Assembly: GCA_910586845.1 (NCBI GenBank)
Contig: CAJUJV010000028.1
Coordinates: 1-42,034 of the forward strand
Length of the DNA stretch: 42,034 nt
Direction: 5' to 3'
Source of the DNA: an uncultured Hungatella sp.
GTDB taxonomy: Bacteria; Bacillota; Clostridia; Lachnospirales; Lachnospiraceae
The notes beneath the pieces were generated by a model. That model had not been told where the DNA came from. It saw only the letters and a list, made by a program, of their open reading frames with translations, and did no database searches. Both the position numbers and the translations under genes were made by a program. Of this stretch, positions 15,727 through 23,708 are shown one piece after another; within the stretch, counting starts at the first letter, position 1; each line of letters begins with the position of its first letter.

Positions 15727-15755
15727 TAGACAAGGGCAGAAAATAGTTCTATAAT
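15727..15755 (+). promoter_or_regulatory. promoter of the hemerythrin gene
   Basis: TAGACA (15727-15732) and a perfect TATAAT (15750-15755) are 17 bp apart, giving a leader of about 35 nt. Confidence 0.65.
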
Positions 15756-15798
15756 GAAAAAAATATGATCAATGACTGCTGAGAGAAAGGATTATACT

Positions 15799-16752
15799 AT
15801 GGAAAACCTGGCATGGAATGAACAGTACAATATAGGAGTTGAAGTAGTAGATAAGGCGCACGCAAAACTTTTCCGAATCGTCAACAAGCTGAAAAACCTG
15901 CTGGAAAATCAGGAGTCGCCCCGGACTGCCTGCGAGGAAGGGATCAAATATCTGGAAAGTTATACCATGAAGCACTTTTCAGAGGAAGAGGCGTATATGC
16001 GCTCTGTCCGGTATGCGGATTACGCCCGCCACAAGAAACTCCATGATAATTTCAGAGACAAAACCCTCATCTCTCTCAAGCAGGATCTGCAGCTCTCCCA
16101 CTACTCTTCCCTGGCCGTAGAGCGGTTTCTGGGGTGTATGAGCGGCTGGCTCACAGGCCATATCATGATGGAGGACCAGGCTATCGTAGGGAAAGTAACG
16201 ATCAAGAAACGATATGATCTTTCCTCTGAGATCTCAATCATATCCAGAGCCGTCAATCGGGCCATGCAGGATATCCTTCAGGTGGAGGCCAAGCTTGTGA
16301 TGGATGATTATAAAGGACAGAACATAGGCAAAGGGTTCTACTGCCGTCTTCTCTACGATATCGACAACGGAGGAAAAGTTCAGCTCCTCCTGGGCGTGGA
16401 GGAACAGCTGGTTCTCAAAGCAGTCGGGCTGGTGCTGATGGCATCGCCCACCAAAAGAACCGCCATGGTTAACGCCGCCGCCCTCCAGATCTTTGAACAG
16501 CTGTTCCACCATATGGGCAGGCTGTTCCGGTCGGAAGCCAGCTACTCCATTACCTCTGACGATATGCTGACCAGAGATCAGTTCCGTGCAGATTTTATGA
16601 GGGGATATCCCTGCCGCCTTCTGTTCAGCACCCGGCTCGGATACTTCATCTTCTGTTTCCGCACCTGGAAAGCGCCCAAACAGCAGGCTCCTGAAACTCC
16701 GGCTGACAGCAGCGGTTCGGCTGAGGCCCCGGAATCAAAAAAAACAGATTGA
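15799..16752 (+). CDS. hemerythrin-domain protein with CheX-like C-terminal domain
   Basis: This 317-aa soluble protein begins with a hemerythrin domain that binds a di-iron centre and so oxygen or nitric oxide. All ligand motifs are visible: VDKAHAKLF, HFSEEE (His-x3-Glu), HKKLH (His-x3-His) and HIMMED (His-x4-Asp), within residues 1-135. The second half (about 150-300) is an alpha/beta domain that resembles the CheX/CheC phosphatase fold by its spacing and hydrophobic pattern; this is tentative. The ATG at 15799 is preceded by AGAAAGGA; an upstream ATG (15772) lies directly after the promoter and lacks a site. It stands alone between two divergent/convergent operons and may report oxygen stress to the signalling genes on its right. 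Confidence 0.82.
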   Translation: MENLAWNEQYNIGVEVVDKAHAKLFRIVNKLKNLLENQESPRTACEEGIKYLESYTMKHFSEEEAYMRSVRYADYARHKKLHDNFRDKTLISLKQDLQLSHYSSLAVERFLGCMSGWLTGHIMMEDQAIVGKVTIKKRYDLSSEISIISRAVNRAMQDILQVEAKLVMDDYKGQNIGKGFYCRLLYDIDNGGKVQLLLGVEEQLVLKAVGLVLMASPTKRTAMVNAAALQIFEQLFHHMGRLFRSEASYSITSDDMLTRDQFRADFMRGYPCRLLFSTRLGYFIFCFRTWKAPKQQAPETPADSSGSAEAPESKKTD

Positions 16753-16761
16753 CAGAAAAAT

Positions 16762-16800
16762 GGCTGCTGCTCACAGATTTCTCATCTGCGGGCAGCAGCC
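16762..16800 (-). terminator. terminator of the nine-gene signalling operon
   Basis: The 8-bp stem GGCTGCTG/CAGCAGCC, with an inner CAGAT/ATCTG stem, is followed on the minus strand by ATTTTTCTGTC. It lies 20 bp beyond the stop of the last gene. On the plus strand it lacks a T run. Confidence 0.7.
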
Positions 16801-16820
16801 CCTGAAATATGGCAACCCTG

Positions 16821-18188
16821 TTATTTTTCATATACTCCGTCGGCATCCACCTGATATCCGTCGGGAGTCCTGGTATTCTTCAGCAGATGTCCGTCATCTG
16901 TGTCAAAATAGTACCATTTTCCGTCGATCTCTTTCCAGCCCGTGACCATAAAACAGTCTTTTGGGTCAAAATACCAGGTATTGCTGCCGTCTGTGCTGTC
17001 GGCCCAGCCTGTACAGGCCACCGCCTCATCATTAAACCAATATTCCTTCCCGTCTATGGTCTGCCAGTCGAATTTGACAAAACCATCCTCATAGTATATC
17101 CACTCTTCACCATAGTCGTGCCTCCAGCCTGAGGTTTCTGCCTGGTCCGTGACAGGAAAGTAGCAGTCCATCTTGTTCTCAATTCCCTGCCAGTTATCAC
17201 ACCAGTTCAGTTTTTCAACCTCTTCCTGATACCTGCCGACAAAAAACACAACCTTCTCATGGTCTTCTTCATATTCGCTTATGAGAGGGCCCCGGATCTC
17301 CTCGACGGAGGAAGGGAGGAACACGGCTCTCAGATCCTCACACCGGTCAAGAACTCCCTCGCCGATCACCTTCACCGTATCGGGAAAACGGATCTGCTCA
17401 AAGGACAGATCGACAAAGGCGTTGTCCCCAATGGCCGTAACCGGCTTCCGGTGAAATTCCCCCGGCACTTTCAGACAGGTATCGCTGTCGTCGATCCACA
17501 GCTTCAGCGTATAAGTCCCGTCGTCATTAAAGGAATAGAATCCTCTTTCATCATACTCGTCATACCATTTTCCCCCGTCCTCAGTCTCTGCGGCAGCTTC
17601 CCGGGCATTCTCCGCAGAGGTCTCTGCCGTGGCTGCCTGTGTGGTTTCGGCTGCCCTTGTCTCTTCCGCCTCTTCCTCCCTGCCGGTATAAAAAATCAGT
17701 GCGCCGAGAAATATAATCGTAGCAAAAGCAGGTATAATCCCGGATACTGCCACACCGATCTTTAAGGCAAGGGGAATTTTTTTTCCCTGCGCTTTCAGAT
17801 GTCCCCGCCATACAAGCAGAAGTCCCAGAATTACGGCTGAGACACCGGCAAGCCAGTGACCTTTTGCCAGAATTAAGGCATAAACCGCAAATCCTGCCCC
17901 TGTCATAAGGGTTTTTTTGTTCCATATCCTCTTGCCTGTCCTGCTGCCGGCTTCCTTCGTCTCATCCTGCCGGACAGCGGCCGTCCTCTCCTCATCGGCT
18001 TCTGCCGCGGCCGTGCTGCCCGGCTCCATAAGCCGTGCTTTAAGCTCCCGCATATTCCGGATCCGGTTCTCCGCTTTCAGCTCCAGCGCCTGAGTCAGCG
18101 CCTGGGCGGCATGAGGCGGGATGTTCAATTCCGGCGGAAATGTGATGGGAACCTGTTTAAATTCCCGCTCCATGGCCTCCGGAACCAC
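16821..18188 (-). CDS. C-terminal part of frameshifted receptor kinase: TM, leucine-rich and cell-wall-binding repeats
   Basis: This 455-residue frame begins (GTG at 18188, no good ribosome binding site) in the middle of a kinase C-lobe: IPPHAAQALTQALELKAENR-R matches the last kinase helix. Further on come membrane segments (about 93-128 and 139-168), an outward acidic linker, a short BspA-type leucine-rich block (AIGDNAF...IRFPDTVKVIGEGV) and about four cell-wall-binding repeats of the GW-x-x-DGxWYYF type (about 355-455: GKEYWFND, SNTWYFDP, GKWYYFDT). It is the natural continuation of the frame at 18157-18966, which was split by a net deletion of about 14 nt at 18219-18222. Alone it would be a wall-bound membrane protein with no kinase, if translated at all. 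Last gene of the operon. Confidence 0.8.
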   Translation of the reverse strand: MVPEAMEREFKQVPITFPPELNIPPHAAQALTQALELKAENRIRNMRELKARLMEPGSTAAAEADEERTAAVRQDETKEAGSRTGKRIWNKKTLMTGAGFAVYALILAKGHWLAGVSAVILGLLLVWRGHLKAQGKKIPLALKIGVAVSGIIPAFATIIFLGALIFYTGREEEAEETRAAETTQAATAETSAENAREAAAETEDGGKWYDEYDERGFYSFNDDGTYTLKLWIDDSDTCLKVPGEFHRKPVTAIGDNAFVDLSFEQIRFPDTVKVIGEGVLDRCEDLRAVFLPSSVEEIRGPLISEYEEDHEKVVFFVGRYQEEVEKLNWCDNWQGIENKMDCYFPVTDQAETSGWRHDYGEEWIYYEDGFVKFDWQTIDGKEYWFNDEAVACTGWADSTDGSNTWYFDPKDCFMVTGWKEIDGKWYYFDTDDGHLLKNTRTPDGYQVDADGVYEK

Positions 18189-18966
18189 TTTGCCCGTAAG
18201 GCAGTAATAAATCGTAGCCGTTGGTCCAGCTTCCCAGAGCCTCGTCCATGTACTGTTCCGGAGCGCTGAAATTGCGTTTTACCACAGCCATGGAGGCATG
18301 GCCGTCGTTGGCCCTGATGTCCACGGCCGCCCCCATATCCAGAAGCCTGGCGGAGCCGTCGGGCCGGATCATAATATTGTCCGGAGAAATGTCTCTGTGG
18401 ATAAATCCGTTGTCATGAATAACTGCCAGACTGTCTAAAACGGGAGCCAGCAGACTCATACACTGATTGTAATCCATGATTCCGCGGCTCAGGAGAGAGC
18501 TCTTTAACGTTTCTCCTTCTACAAAATCCATGACAATATAGGCGGTCTGATTCTCACGGAAAGCATCTCTGACACGGACGATGGACGGAACCGAATCCAG
18601 CTTGGCCATCCTTCTGGCCTCTGTCAGAAAGCGGTCCATACCGTCAGACCACTGCTTCTCGTCATTGTTCACAAACGTCCACTGGATCACGCCGGACTGG
18701 CTGCCGGTACGCATGGCGTTTCCGGAGGGAAAATACTCTTTGATGGCGATCTTCATCTCCAGAGTCAGGTCATAGCCCACGTAGGTGATGCCGAAGCCTC
18801 CCTGTCCGATCACATTACCCACCAGGTAACGGCCCCGGAGGATGGTCTCTTTTTTCAGAGCATTGCCCGGCTGATCGCTCCTGTCCTGCCTGTAACCACA
18901 ATGAGGACAGACCTGATCCCCGGCTCCGAGCTCCGCCATACATCTGGTGCATCGTATCATCTCCAT
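18157..18966 (-). pseudogene. N-terminal part of frameshifted Ser/Thr kinase (zinc ribbon + kinase domain)
   Basis: This 269-aa frame carries a zinc ribbon (CTRC...CPHC, residues 6-23), then a Hanks-type kinase: Gly loop GQGGFG (54-59), Lys76 in AIKEY, Glu116, HRDISPDN (190-197), DMG in place of DFG (210-212) and APEQY (235-239). Just after SWT (about 246-248) the frame is lost. The sequence should read DxYSLC then ATIYYCLTG. Only 4 nt of the expected 18 remain, so 14 nt are missing, including the invariant Asp of helix F. The frame then runs 20 odd residues to a TAA. The second frame (16821-18188) continues the homology. This is either an inactive gene copy or an assembly error; GGGGGA precedes the ATG. 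A working kinase would need the intact frame. Confidence 0.85.
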
Positions 18967-18979
18967 AATTTTTTCCCCC

Positions 18980-21499
18980 TTAGTCGTAATAATTGATGGT
19001 CACACCCTCGTCAAAAGCATTCGCCGCGATCTCACAGTCCCTGCTTACGGTGACGGATTTCAGACGGACACAGCCCCTAAACGCCCATTTTTCAATGGTC
19101 TTGACACTTCTGGGGATGGTGATATCCGCCAGAGAAACACATCTGTAAAAGGCTTCCTGGCTCAGATATTCTATTCCCTCTGACAGGACCAGTTTCTGAA
19201 GCTTTTCCGCCTTGAAAAACCCCCGGTAATAGATCCTCTTTACACTTCCCGGCACCGTGACAGAAGTCAGCTGAGAGTCCTGGAAGGCAAAGGCGGCAAC
19301 GGCCTCGCTGCCATCCGGAATCGTAAACTCTCCGGTATTTGTGGCGGGAACCAGGAGCAGAACCATATTTCTCGTTCTGTACAGCGCTCCCTGATCATCC
19401 ACCTCATAGATATCGCTTTTTCCGTTGATACCGATCTTCCTGACTCCCACAAACGCACCGGGACAATAGTATTCCAGAGTTGAGGGAAGCGTCACCTCTT
19501 TTACCCATGTCCCGCTGAATGCCTCTTTGTCAATAGACTTCAGCCCTTCCTGAAAGATCACCTTCTTCAGAGAATAATAGTCTTTAAAAGCCTCTGCCTC
19601 TATGCGCTCCACGCTCCCCGGGAATAAGATTCCCGCCACTTCTGCATCCACATCCATATAGAAATCCGAAGCGATGGCCACTACCGGAAGTCCTTCGATC
19701 TTTTCGGGGAATGTGATCCATTTCTCTCTTCCCAGATATCCGTTCAGGCTGATGCCGGTTCCGTCTTCTGTCTCATCATAAGAGAGCTGAGATTCGTCCG
19801 CACAGGTGTACAGATCCACATCGTCCGGGAACTGATTATCCACGGCTCTTCTCCAGGTCCCTTCCTTAAATTCCCTGGGAACCACAATATAGTCCTGATC
19901 TCCCAGGTAACCCGTCAGGATGATCTCTTCATCCTCTGCCCGGTATATCAGCCCTTCCCCGCTCTGATACTCTCCCGCCGCGGTGAGATTTTCCCCGTCC
20001 GTCGACATGGTAAAGGCATGATCGATCCGGTATGTACCGGTTTCCTCCTGATAAACGCCTGTGAGAAACCAGATCCGGCCGCCGGTACAGTTGAGCTGCA
20101 GCACATTTTCCCCGCTGTAGATCACCTGCTCTCCGGTCCCATCGGTGCGGATCTTATGGATCTGGCCGCTGCCTCCGGGGCTGTAGTAGATCCAGCCGCT
20201 GTCATAGACGCTGCAGGCGTTAAATACGGTTTCCGAATACTCTCCCAGACACTGGTCCACAGTGCCGCTCTCCGGATCCCAGACCATCAGCAGCTGACTG
20301 TCTATGGAAAACAGATAAGCCGCGCCGTCCCCCACATATCCGTTGAGAAGAAAATGGTCTTTGTCCAGGGTCTCAGGCTTTCTCCCGTCCAGCCAGGCTC
20401 TTTTAAAGGAGGTATAGTCCAGCCAGGTCTCCATGGTAAAAGAAGTATAATAGAGATATTCCCCGTCAATGTTGTACCAGTGGACGTTTTCTTTGATTAC
20501 CTGTTCTTCCTTCCCTTCTTCCAGATCATACCGCCACAGGGTATAGAGAATGTCTTCCGGGTCCCCGTTGTCTTTCAGATAGTAGAGCATCTCTTTTCCG
20601 GAAGAGTCACAGACATACTGAAGATTGCTGTAATATCTGCTGTTGATTATGGGCTTTACATTACTTCCGTCATAATCCATCTCCATCAGAATATCCGGTC
20701 CGGTCTCATCCTCCCCGTTATCGTGGATATAATAGATCTTATCCTTCCCGATATTGATAAATCCCGCTTCTGTGTCCACAATCTGTCCCTTTTCCGTGTG
20801 ATAGGAGTTTTTCTCTTTGTCCCAGGGACATACATGCAGATTCCAGTCGGCGTCTACATAATACAGGTATTCACCGGCGATCTCCGTATAATTGGCCCCC
20901 TGAAACTGGTTCCCGTTGCTGCTTCCCAGAACCACTGCCGTCTCGTGGTTCCCTTCTCTTCCGAAGATCAGAACCGCCCCTGCACAGACTGCTGCCACGG
21001 CTGCTGCTGCCAGGATCGTTCTCTTCCCGCCGGGGAGCCGGGACGGTTTTCCGGCCTGTTTCACGGGCTCCGCCATGTCCGTGATCAGATACGCCGTCCG
21101 GTTCTCCTCAAAAGAATCTTTCACTTCCGGACCCTCCTGTGTCTCCCCTGCACTGTTCAGAAAACGCCGGATCTTTTCTTTCGGATCCAGAGTCGTGGTC
21201 TCGGGAAGGTTCCAGCTCACCTCCCCGGAGCCGGAATCATCCCTGGACACGGTATTTTGGGGATAGTATTCCCTGACAACCACCTTATGTTCCAGTTTCA
21301 GATCCAGGCCTGTATAAGTGATACTGGATTCATCCTGTTCCAGAACACGTCCCACCAGATATCTTCCCCGAAGGATGGTATCCTGCCGCAGCGCAGCAGG
21401 CGGAGCCGTATATCCTGCTACATGGTAGCCGCAGTGATGACATCTGGTCTCATCCTTCCCTATTTCTTCCATACAGTTTACACAGCGGTATATTTCCAT
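18980..21499 (-). CDS. membrane pseudokinase with outer repeat-sensor domain
   Basis: The 839-aa protein opens with a zinc ribbon (CVNC...CHHC, 6-23) and LRGRYLVG, the same lead-in as the neighbouring kinases. It then carries only a remnant of the kinase N-lobe: the Gly loop has become LEQDESSITYTG and the catalytic Lys is Arg76 (VVREYYP). The whole C-lobe with HRD and DFG is absent; after about residue 145 a membrane helix (about 160-180) follows. The outer part (about 185-840) has YYxD/Y-type repeats resembling DUF5050/propeller blades (about 210-540) and then BspA-type leucine-rich repeats (about 640-830, e.g. IPDGSEAVAAFAFQDSQLTSVTVPGSVKRI). No catalysis is expected; it probably senses outside ligands. 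GGAGGGG precedes the ATG at 21499; the frame upstream of it is not used. Confidence 0.85.
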   Translation of the reverse strand: MEIYRCVNCMEEIGKDETRCHHCGYHVAGYTAPPAALRQDTILRGRYLVGRVLEQDESSITYTGLDLKLEHKVVVREYYPQNTVSRDDSGSGEVSWNLPETTTLDPKEKIRRFLNSAGETQEGPEVKDSFEENRTAYLITDMAEPVKQAGKPSRLPGGKRTILAAAAVAAVCAGAVLIFGREGNHETAVVLGSSNGNQFQGANYTEIAGEYLYYVDADWNLHVCPWDKEKNSYHTEKGQIVDTEAGFINIGKDKIYYIHDNGEDETGPDILMEMDYDGSNVKPIINSRYYSNLQYVCDSSGKEMLYYLKDNGDPEDILYTLWRYDLEEGKEEQVIKENVHWYNIDGEYLYYTSFTMETWLDYTSFKRAWLDGRKPETLDKDHFLLNGYVGDGAAYLFSIDSQLLMVWDPESGTVDQCLGEYSETVFNACSVYDSGWIYYSPGGSGQIHKIRTDGTGEQVIYSGENVLQLNCTGGRIWFLTGVYQEETGTYRIDHAFTMSTDGENLTAAGEYQSGEGLIYRAEDEEIILTGYLGDQDYIVVPREFKEGTWRRAVDNQFPDDVDLYTCADESQLSYDETEDGTGISLNGYLGREKWITFPEKIEGLPVVAIASDFYMDVDAEVAGILFPGSVERIEAEAFKDYYSLKKVIFQEGLKSIDKEAFSGTWVKEVTLPSTLEYYCPGAFVGVRKIGINGKSDIYEVDDQGALYRTRNMVLLLVPATNTGEFTIPDGSEAVAAFAFQDSQLTSVTVPGSVKRIYYRGFFKAEKLQKLVLSEGIEYLSQEAFYRCVSLADITIPRSVKTIEKWAFRGCVRLKSVTVSRDCEIAANAFDEGVTINYYD

Positions 21500-21533
21500 G
21501 TCTGTCCCCTCCTGTAAAAAAATTGTGGGCGCT

Positions 21534-22256
21534 TTACTGTGATATAAAGACAGCCGCCGCGGTATAGTTGTCATGATCTTCCGGCACTTTCTGCTTCAGA
21601 TACCGCTCCATGGCCCAAAGCCATTGTTCCGGATCCCGGGAACCATACAGAGTCTTTTCCATCTCATCTTCCGTCACATATTCCCAGAAACCGTCGGTAC
21701 ACAGCAGAAAAGCATGAAAACCCGAATCGGATATCCGGGTCTCATCCACATCCGGCTCAAAGCTGTCGCTTCCAAGAGCTCTTAAGATCCTGCTCCTGTC
21801 CGGGTGGAAACGGATCTGATCCTCCGTGATCATCCCCATGTAGACCGCCGTCTGAGGCACGCTGTGATCCAGTGTGTGAAAGATCATCTGTCCATTCCGG
21901 AAATGATACAGCCTGGAATCTCCCACATGAGCCCAGACAGCCCTGTCTCTTTCCGTCACCAGAAAAACCAGGGTGGACATCCCCGGGGATTCCGGAGTCT
22001 GGACAGCCCTCACCGCCCTGTCTGCCTGGGAGACCATCCGTCTCATCTCTTCCGTAGTCGCCAGCCGGCCTTTCCCGCAGCAGCCCCAGACCTGTCCGAC
22101 GGCTGCCGCGGAAGCCTCTCTTCCTCCGCCGTGGGCTCCCAGGCCGTCCGCCACCGCTACCGCCAGACCTCCGGGAATCTCTGACGCCATGACGCTGTCC
22201 TCATTGATCCGGCGGCCTCCCGGCTTTGTCAGAACGGCATATGCAATCTCTCCCAT
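21534..22256 (-). CDS. PP2C-type Ser/Thr protein phosphatase
   Basis: This 240-aa cytoplasmic phosphatase removes phosphate from Ser/Thr and opposes the operon's kinases. Metal-binding motifs of the PPM family are present: NEDS (early Asp), ADGLGAHGGG, HVGDSRLYHF, LLCTDGFWE and EDHDNYTA with the last aspartate. It is the size of stand-alone PrpC/Stp enzymes. AGGAG precedes the ATG. It lies 29 bp after the PrsW-FHA gene and 34 bp before the pseudokinase gene. It is the second PP2C of the operon, this one soluble and without a membrane anchor. Confidence 0.9.
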   Translation of the reverse strand: MGEIAYAVLTKPGGRRINEDSVMASEIPGGLAVAVADGLGAHGGGREASAAAVGQVWGCCGKGRLATTEEMRRMVSQADRAVRAVQTPESPGMSTLVFLVTERDRAVWAHVGDSRLYHFRNGQMIFHTLDHSVPQTAVYMGMITEDQIRFHPDRSRILRALGSDSFEPDVDETRISDSGFHAFLLCTDGFWEYVTEDEMEKTLYGSRDPEQWLWAMERYLKQKVPEDHDNYTAAAVFISQ

Positions 22257-22285
22257 AATCTGCTCCTGTTCCTCTGCTGCTTCCG

Positions 22286-23689
22286 CTATCCTACAGTGAT
22301 CTCAAATTCCTGACTGGCTGAGCCAAGACAGACGTGATCCCCGGAACGGAGCCTGAAGACAGTTCCCGCATCGAGACGGTTGCCGTTGACAAAGGTTCCG
22401 TAGGTGGACCCCAGGTCCTGAATACTGACATGGTCGGTTGAAAATATAATCTCACAGTGGGCCCCGCTGACTCCTGCCGTGTCCGCCGGAAAGACAAGAT
22501 CACAGCGGCCCGGATCCCGGCCCATTCTCACCCGTCCTTCCACGGAAAACCGTCTCCCGGAAAAGGTTCCCTTCAGTCCTGTCATCCGTACATGTACTTC
22601 TCTCTGAGGCTTCTGCGGCGGCTTCTCTGCCCCGGGCTTTCCGGATTCCGCCTCCGCCTGCACCGGCGCCCTGCCTGCTCCTGCCCCGGCAGCCGCCTCT
22701 GCCCTTTGTCGCTCTTCACCGGACAGCCCTCCAAAGAGGTCATGGTTCAGAGCCAGGGTAAGTCGGTCGTCATTGCGTTTTACAGCAGACCTTACGATCT
22801 GTGCCACGCCCTGTTTCATGACCCAGTAAGCAGCGGCCATGATCAGCAGTTCAAGACCGAAGATCACAAATATGGAGCCTGCGGAATCCCACAGTCCATG
22901 GGTGATGACACTGAATGCAAACAGGGACAGAAAGACCGGGTGGAACAGATGCTTCACGGACAGAGGTTCCGCTGCCTTGGCCCATGCCAGGGCTCCTCCT
23001 GAGATGGCTGCCCATGTCACGTGTCCCCCGGGCGCCAGCACTGCCCGCAGGATAAGAGTTAAAAAGCTCCAGTTAGTATTAACCACCGCATAACCTGCGC
23101 TTTCCACTGCCGCAAATCCCGCGCCCACGGCAGAGCCCACCAGCATACCGGTCAGAATATACTTTTTGTCTCTCCCTCTCATCCAGACCATGAGAGCCAG
23201 AACTTTTGCCGTTTCCTCCACCAGGCCCGTAGCCATGGCAGACATCACGCCCTCCGATGGTTTCAGGGGATTTAAAATCACGGTGAAGACCAGTGACAGC
23301 ATCCCTCCCAGGAAAAAAATGGCGATCACCGTGGGAAAGGAGACGTTTCTCGGGATATTCATCTCCCAGAAAAGGATCATCACCGTAATAGGCGCCAGAA
23401 AACTTCCCGCCACAAAAAGGAAGGGTAAAAACAGAATATATCCCATGATACTCATGACATAGGTAACCGCCATTATCAGCATCCCTGCCAGAAACAATCT
23501 GGCAAACAGATAGGGCCTGAGCCACTTTGACAGCATGGAAGCCTCATCCGGAGTGGTCAGTGCCGTCCCTGCCATAAACAGTCTGGCATTCTCCTCCGGA
23601 GTGTGACGGCGGAAGACATCCCGGAAAATGTCCTTAAATCCCAGTTGATTTTGCTGTGCTCTCCTGAAAAATGTCTTATTCTCATCCAT
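22286..23689 (-). CDS. PrsW-type intramembrane protease fused to an FHA domain
   Basis: This 467-aa protein has about eight membrane helices (about 60-295) and a C-terminal cytoplasmic FHA domain (about 370-467). PrsW/CPBP-like metalloprotease motifs are visible: EETAK (158-162), FAAVESAG with Glu196, GGHVTW with His223 and HGLWD (264-268). In Bacillus PrsW cuts an anti-sigma factor. The FHA fold has canonical pThr-binding residues: GRDPGRC, SGAH and TFVNGN. Fusion of a PrsW protease to FHA suggests that a phosphorylated partner recruits or controls the protease, an inference. GAGGAG lies 9 nt before the ATG; the preceding membrane PP2C gene ends 19 bp upstream. Confidence 0.85.
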   Translation of the reverse strand: MDENKTFFRRAQQNQLGFKDIFRDVFRRHTPEENARLFMAGTALTTPDEASMLSKWLRPYLFARLFLAGMLIMAVTYVMSIMGYILFLPFLFVAGSFLAPITVMILFWEMNIPRNVSFPTVIAIFFLGGMLSLVFTVILNPLKPSEGVMSAMATGLVEETAKVLALMVWMRGRDKKYILTGMLVGSAVGAGFAAVESAGYAVVNTNWSFLTLILRAVLAPGGHVTWAAISGGALAWAKAAEPLSVKHLFHPVFLSLFAFSVITHGLWDSAGSIFVIFGLELLIMAAAYWVMKQGVAQIVRSAVKRNDDRLTLALNHDLFGGLSGEERQRAEAAAGAGAGRAPVQAEAESGKPGAEKPPQKPQREVHVRMTGLKGTFSGRRFSVEGRVRMGRDPGRCDLVFPADTAGVSGAHCEIIFSTDHVSIQDLGSTYGTFVNGNRLDAGTVFRLRSGDHVCLGSASQEFEITVG

Positions 23690-23708
23690 ATGATTTTCTC
23701 CTCTTCTC

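Noticed and set aside
18188..18260. Programmed frameshift as an explanation for the broken kinase
   Set aside because: No slippery run is present, and about 14 nt of core kinase sequence are missing rather than merely out of phase.
20018..21517. Plus-strand frame of 499 codons opposite the pseudokinase
   Set aside because: Antisense shadow; no ribosome binding site and no domain pattern.
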